From an uncultured Spartobacteria bacterium (GTDB lineage Bacteria > Verrucomicrobiota > Verrucomicrobiia > Chthoniobacterales > Terrimicrobiaceae), in contig CALCJD010000065.1 of the NCBI GenBank assembly GCA_937960895.1, positions 1 to 7,102 on the forward strand: 7,102 bases of DNA, in the 5' to 3' direction. The notes under the pieces are model-generated. The model was not told the origin of the DNA, did no database searches, and was given only the letters and a program-made list of their open reading frames with translations. Numbering within the stretch: the stretch's first letter is position 1; the number at the start of each line of letters is the position of its first letter. Shown piece after piece: positions 5,678 through 7,102 of this stretch. Position numbers and translations under genes: made by a program.

Positions 5678-7102
5678 ATGCCCAAAAAAACCAAAACCTC
5701 TAAAAAATCCCCGGCCCCTTCCGCCAAGGGCAAGTTCGTTTACACTTGGGGAGCTGGCAAAGCCGACGGCGACGGCACCATGAAGGCCCTCCTTGGGGGC
5801 AAAGGCGCGAACCTCGCGGAAATGACCCGCATCGGACTCCCCGTGCCTCCCGGGTTCACGATCACGACCGAGGTCTGTACGTATTTCTACGCCAACAAGC
5901 GCTCCTATCCGCCCGCTCTCCAGACGCAGGTCGAGGCCGGCATCCGCAACATGGAGAAAATCATGGGCTACAAGTTCGGGGATTCCAAGGGATTCCCGCT
6001 CCTTGTGGCCGTCCGCTCCGGCGCGCGCGACTCCATGCCGGGCATGATGGACACCATTCTCAACCTCGGTCTCAATGACGACACCGTGCAGGCGCTCGCC
6101 CGGGCGACGAACAACGAGCGATTTGCCTGGGACTGCTACCGCCGCTTCATCCAGATGTACGGCGACGTCGTGCTTGGCGTCCAGAAACGCGAAGGTGAGG
6201 ACCACGAGCCCTTCGAATCGGTCATCCACGAATACAAGCACGAGAAGTACCACAAGGACATCGTCGACAGCGAACTGACCGCCGAGGACCAGCAGGAACT
6301 CGTCAAGCGCTTCAAGAAGCTCGTCAAGGACCGCACCGGAAAGAGCTTCCCGACCAATCCGTGGGATCAGCTCAAGGGCGCCATCGGGGCCGTCTTCGGT
6401 TCCTGGATGAACGACCGCGCGGTGGTTTATCGCCGCAAATACAACATCCCCTCCGAGTGGGGCACCGCCGTCAACGTGCAGGCCATGGTGTATGGCAACA
6501 CGGGCGAAAACTCCGGATCCGGCGTGGCGTTCACCCGCAACCCGGCCAACGGGGTGAAGGAATTCTACGGTGAATTCCTCATCAACGCCCAGGGTGAGGA
6601 CGTCGTTGCCGGCGTGCGCACTCCCGAGCCCGTCGCGCTCCTCAAGAAGCGCCTTCCCAAGCCCTACGCCGAACTTGAAAAGGTTCGTGTCATTCTCGAG
6701 AAGCACTTCAAGGACGTGCAGGACTTCGAGTTCACGATCCAGGACGGCAAGCTGTTCATGCTTCAGACCCGCAACGGCAAGCGCACCGCGGCCGCCGCGC
6801 TGAAGTTCTCGATGGACATGTACAAGGAGAAGCTCATCGACTGGAAGACGGCGGTTCTGCGCAACCCGGCCGACCAGCTCGACCAGCTCCTCGCCCCGAT
6901 CTTCGATCAGGCCGAAATCAAGAAGGCCAAGGAACTCGCCACCGGTCTCCCGGCCGGCCCCGGCGCCGCCTCCGGCAAGATCTATCTCAATGCCGACCGT
7001 GCGGCCGCCGCCGCCGACAAGGGCGAAAAGGTGCTCCTCGTCCGCAACGAAACCTCGCCGGAAGACCTCCGCGGCATGATCGCCGCCGAAGGCATCCTCA
7101 CC
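5678..7102 (+). CDS. ppdK: Pyruvate, phosphate dikinase, N-terminal part (cut by the window edge)
   Basis: PPDK reversibly interconverts pyruvate, ATP and phosphate with phosphoenolpyruvate, AMP and pyrophosphate, serving pyrophosphate-linked glycolysis or gluconeogenesis in the cytoplasm. The window holds 475 codons with no stop; the family is usually 870-900 residues. A basic, low-complexity start (MPKKTKTSKKSPAPSAKGK) precedes FVYTWG. The ATP-grasp nucleotide-binding domain shows GGKGANLAEM (40-49), RSGARDSMPGMMDT (113-126), FTRNP (285-289) and EFTIQDGKLFMLQTRNGKRT from E351. E351, Q363 and R365 match the ATP-site residues E323, Q335 and R337 of the Clostridium symbiosum enzyme. The central domain begins with GLPAGPGAASGKIY and reaches SPEDLRGMIAAEGILT at the edge, about eight residues before the expected phospho-histidine (GGMTSHAA). 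The start is the first ATG after the terminators and the only one giving a full N-terminus; no Shine-Dalgarno is seen. Codons strongly favour C- and G-ending forms (CTC, AAG, ATC), suggesting high expression. Confidence 0.98.
   Translation, partial: MPKKTKTSKKSPAPSAKGKFVYTWGAGKADGDGTMKALLGGKGANLAEMTRIGLPVPPGFTITTEVCTYFYANKRSYPPALQTQVEAGIRNMEKIMGYKFGDSKGFPLLVAVRSGARDSMPGMMDTILNLGLNDDTVQALARATNNERFAWDCYRRFIQMYGDVVLGVQKREGEDHEPFESVIHEYKHEKYHKDIVDSELTAEDQQELVKRFKKLVKDRTGKSFPTNPWDQLKGAIGAVFGSWMNDRAVVYRRKYNIPSEWGTAVNVQAMVYGNTGENSGSGVAFTRNPANGVKEFYGEFLINAQGEDVVAGVRTPEPVALLKKRLPKPYAELEKVRVILEKHFKDVQDFEFTIQDGKLFMLQTRNGKRTAAAALKFSMDMYKEKLIDWKTAVLRNPADQLDQLLAPIFDQAEIKKAKELATGLPAGPGAASGKIYLNADRAAAAADKGEKVLLVRNETSPEDLRGMIAAEGILT

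Noticed and set aside
5609..6706. Minus-strand frame of 365 codons opposite PPDK
   Set aside because: It is antisense to PPDK coding sequence and has no recognisable domain.

Overview
The window is a GC-rich bacterial chromosome segment with six recognisable genes, one tRNA and a short decayed flank. The likely source is a Verrucomicrobiota bacterium, perhaps near the Opitutales. The reasons are a single-repeat PUR-family nucleic-acid-binding protein, a stand-alone pseudopilin of the type abundant in that phylum, and a general lack of Shine-Dalgarno sequences. This placement is inference; no rRNA or other decisive marker is present.

Positions 1-698 hold no intact gene. Two gene remnants can be read. 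One is a minus-strand AraC-family helix-turn-helix end split over two reading frames, with at least one and probably two frameshifts (about 41-286). The other is a plus-strand start of a Fic-type protein that stops after 30 codons (410-502). Next comes a minus-strand tRNA-Gly(CCC) at 699-769. Its 3' end faces the decayed flank and its 5' end lies six bases after the stop codon of a pseudopilin gene (776-1303, minus).

Divergent from the pseudopilin is a plus-strand pair: ribonuclease R (1315 or 1393 to 3543) and, three bases later, an NCS2-type (uracil/xanthine permease fold) transporter (3547-5250). The transporter lacks both glutamates that bind substrate in characterised members and carries a soluble C-terminal domain of about 125 residues. 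A separate plus-strand gene for a 68-residue PUR-family protein follows (5365-5571). It ends in a terminator hairpin that contains its own stop codon, and a second terminator lies about 30 bases on. The last gene is pyruvate, phosphate dikinase (5678 to the window end), cut by the window edge just before its phospho-carrier histidine.

The genes do not form one pathway. RNase R, the PUR protein and the tRNA belong to RNA metabolism and translation, and PPDK is central carbon metabolism. The transporter's substrate cannot be inferred. I see no CRISPR array, insertion sequence or intact defence system. The most unusual item is the transporter; the second is the pseudopilin-tRNA junction.
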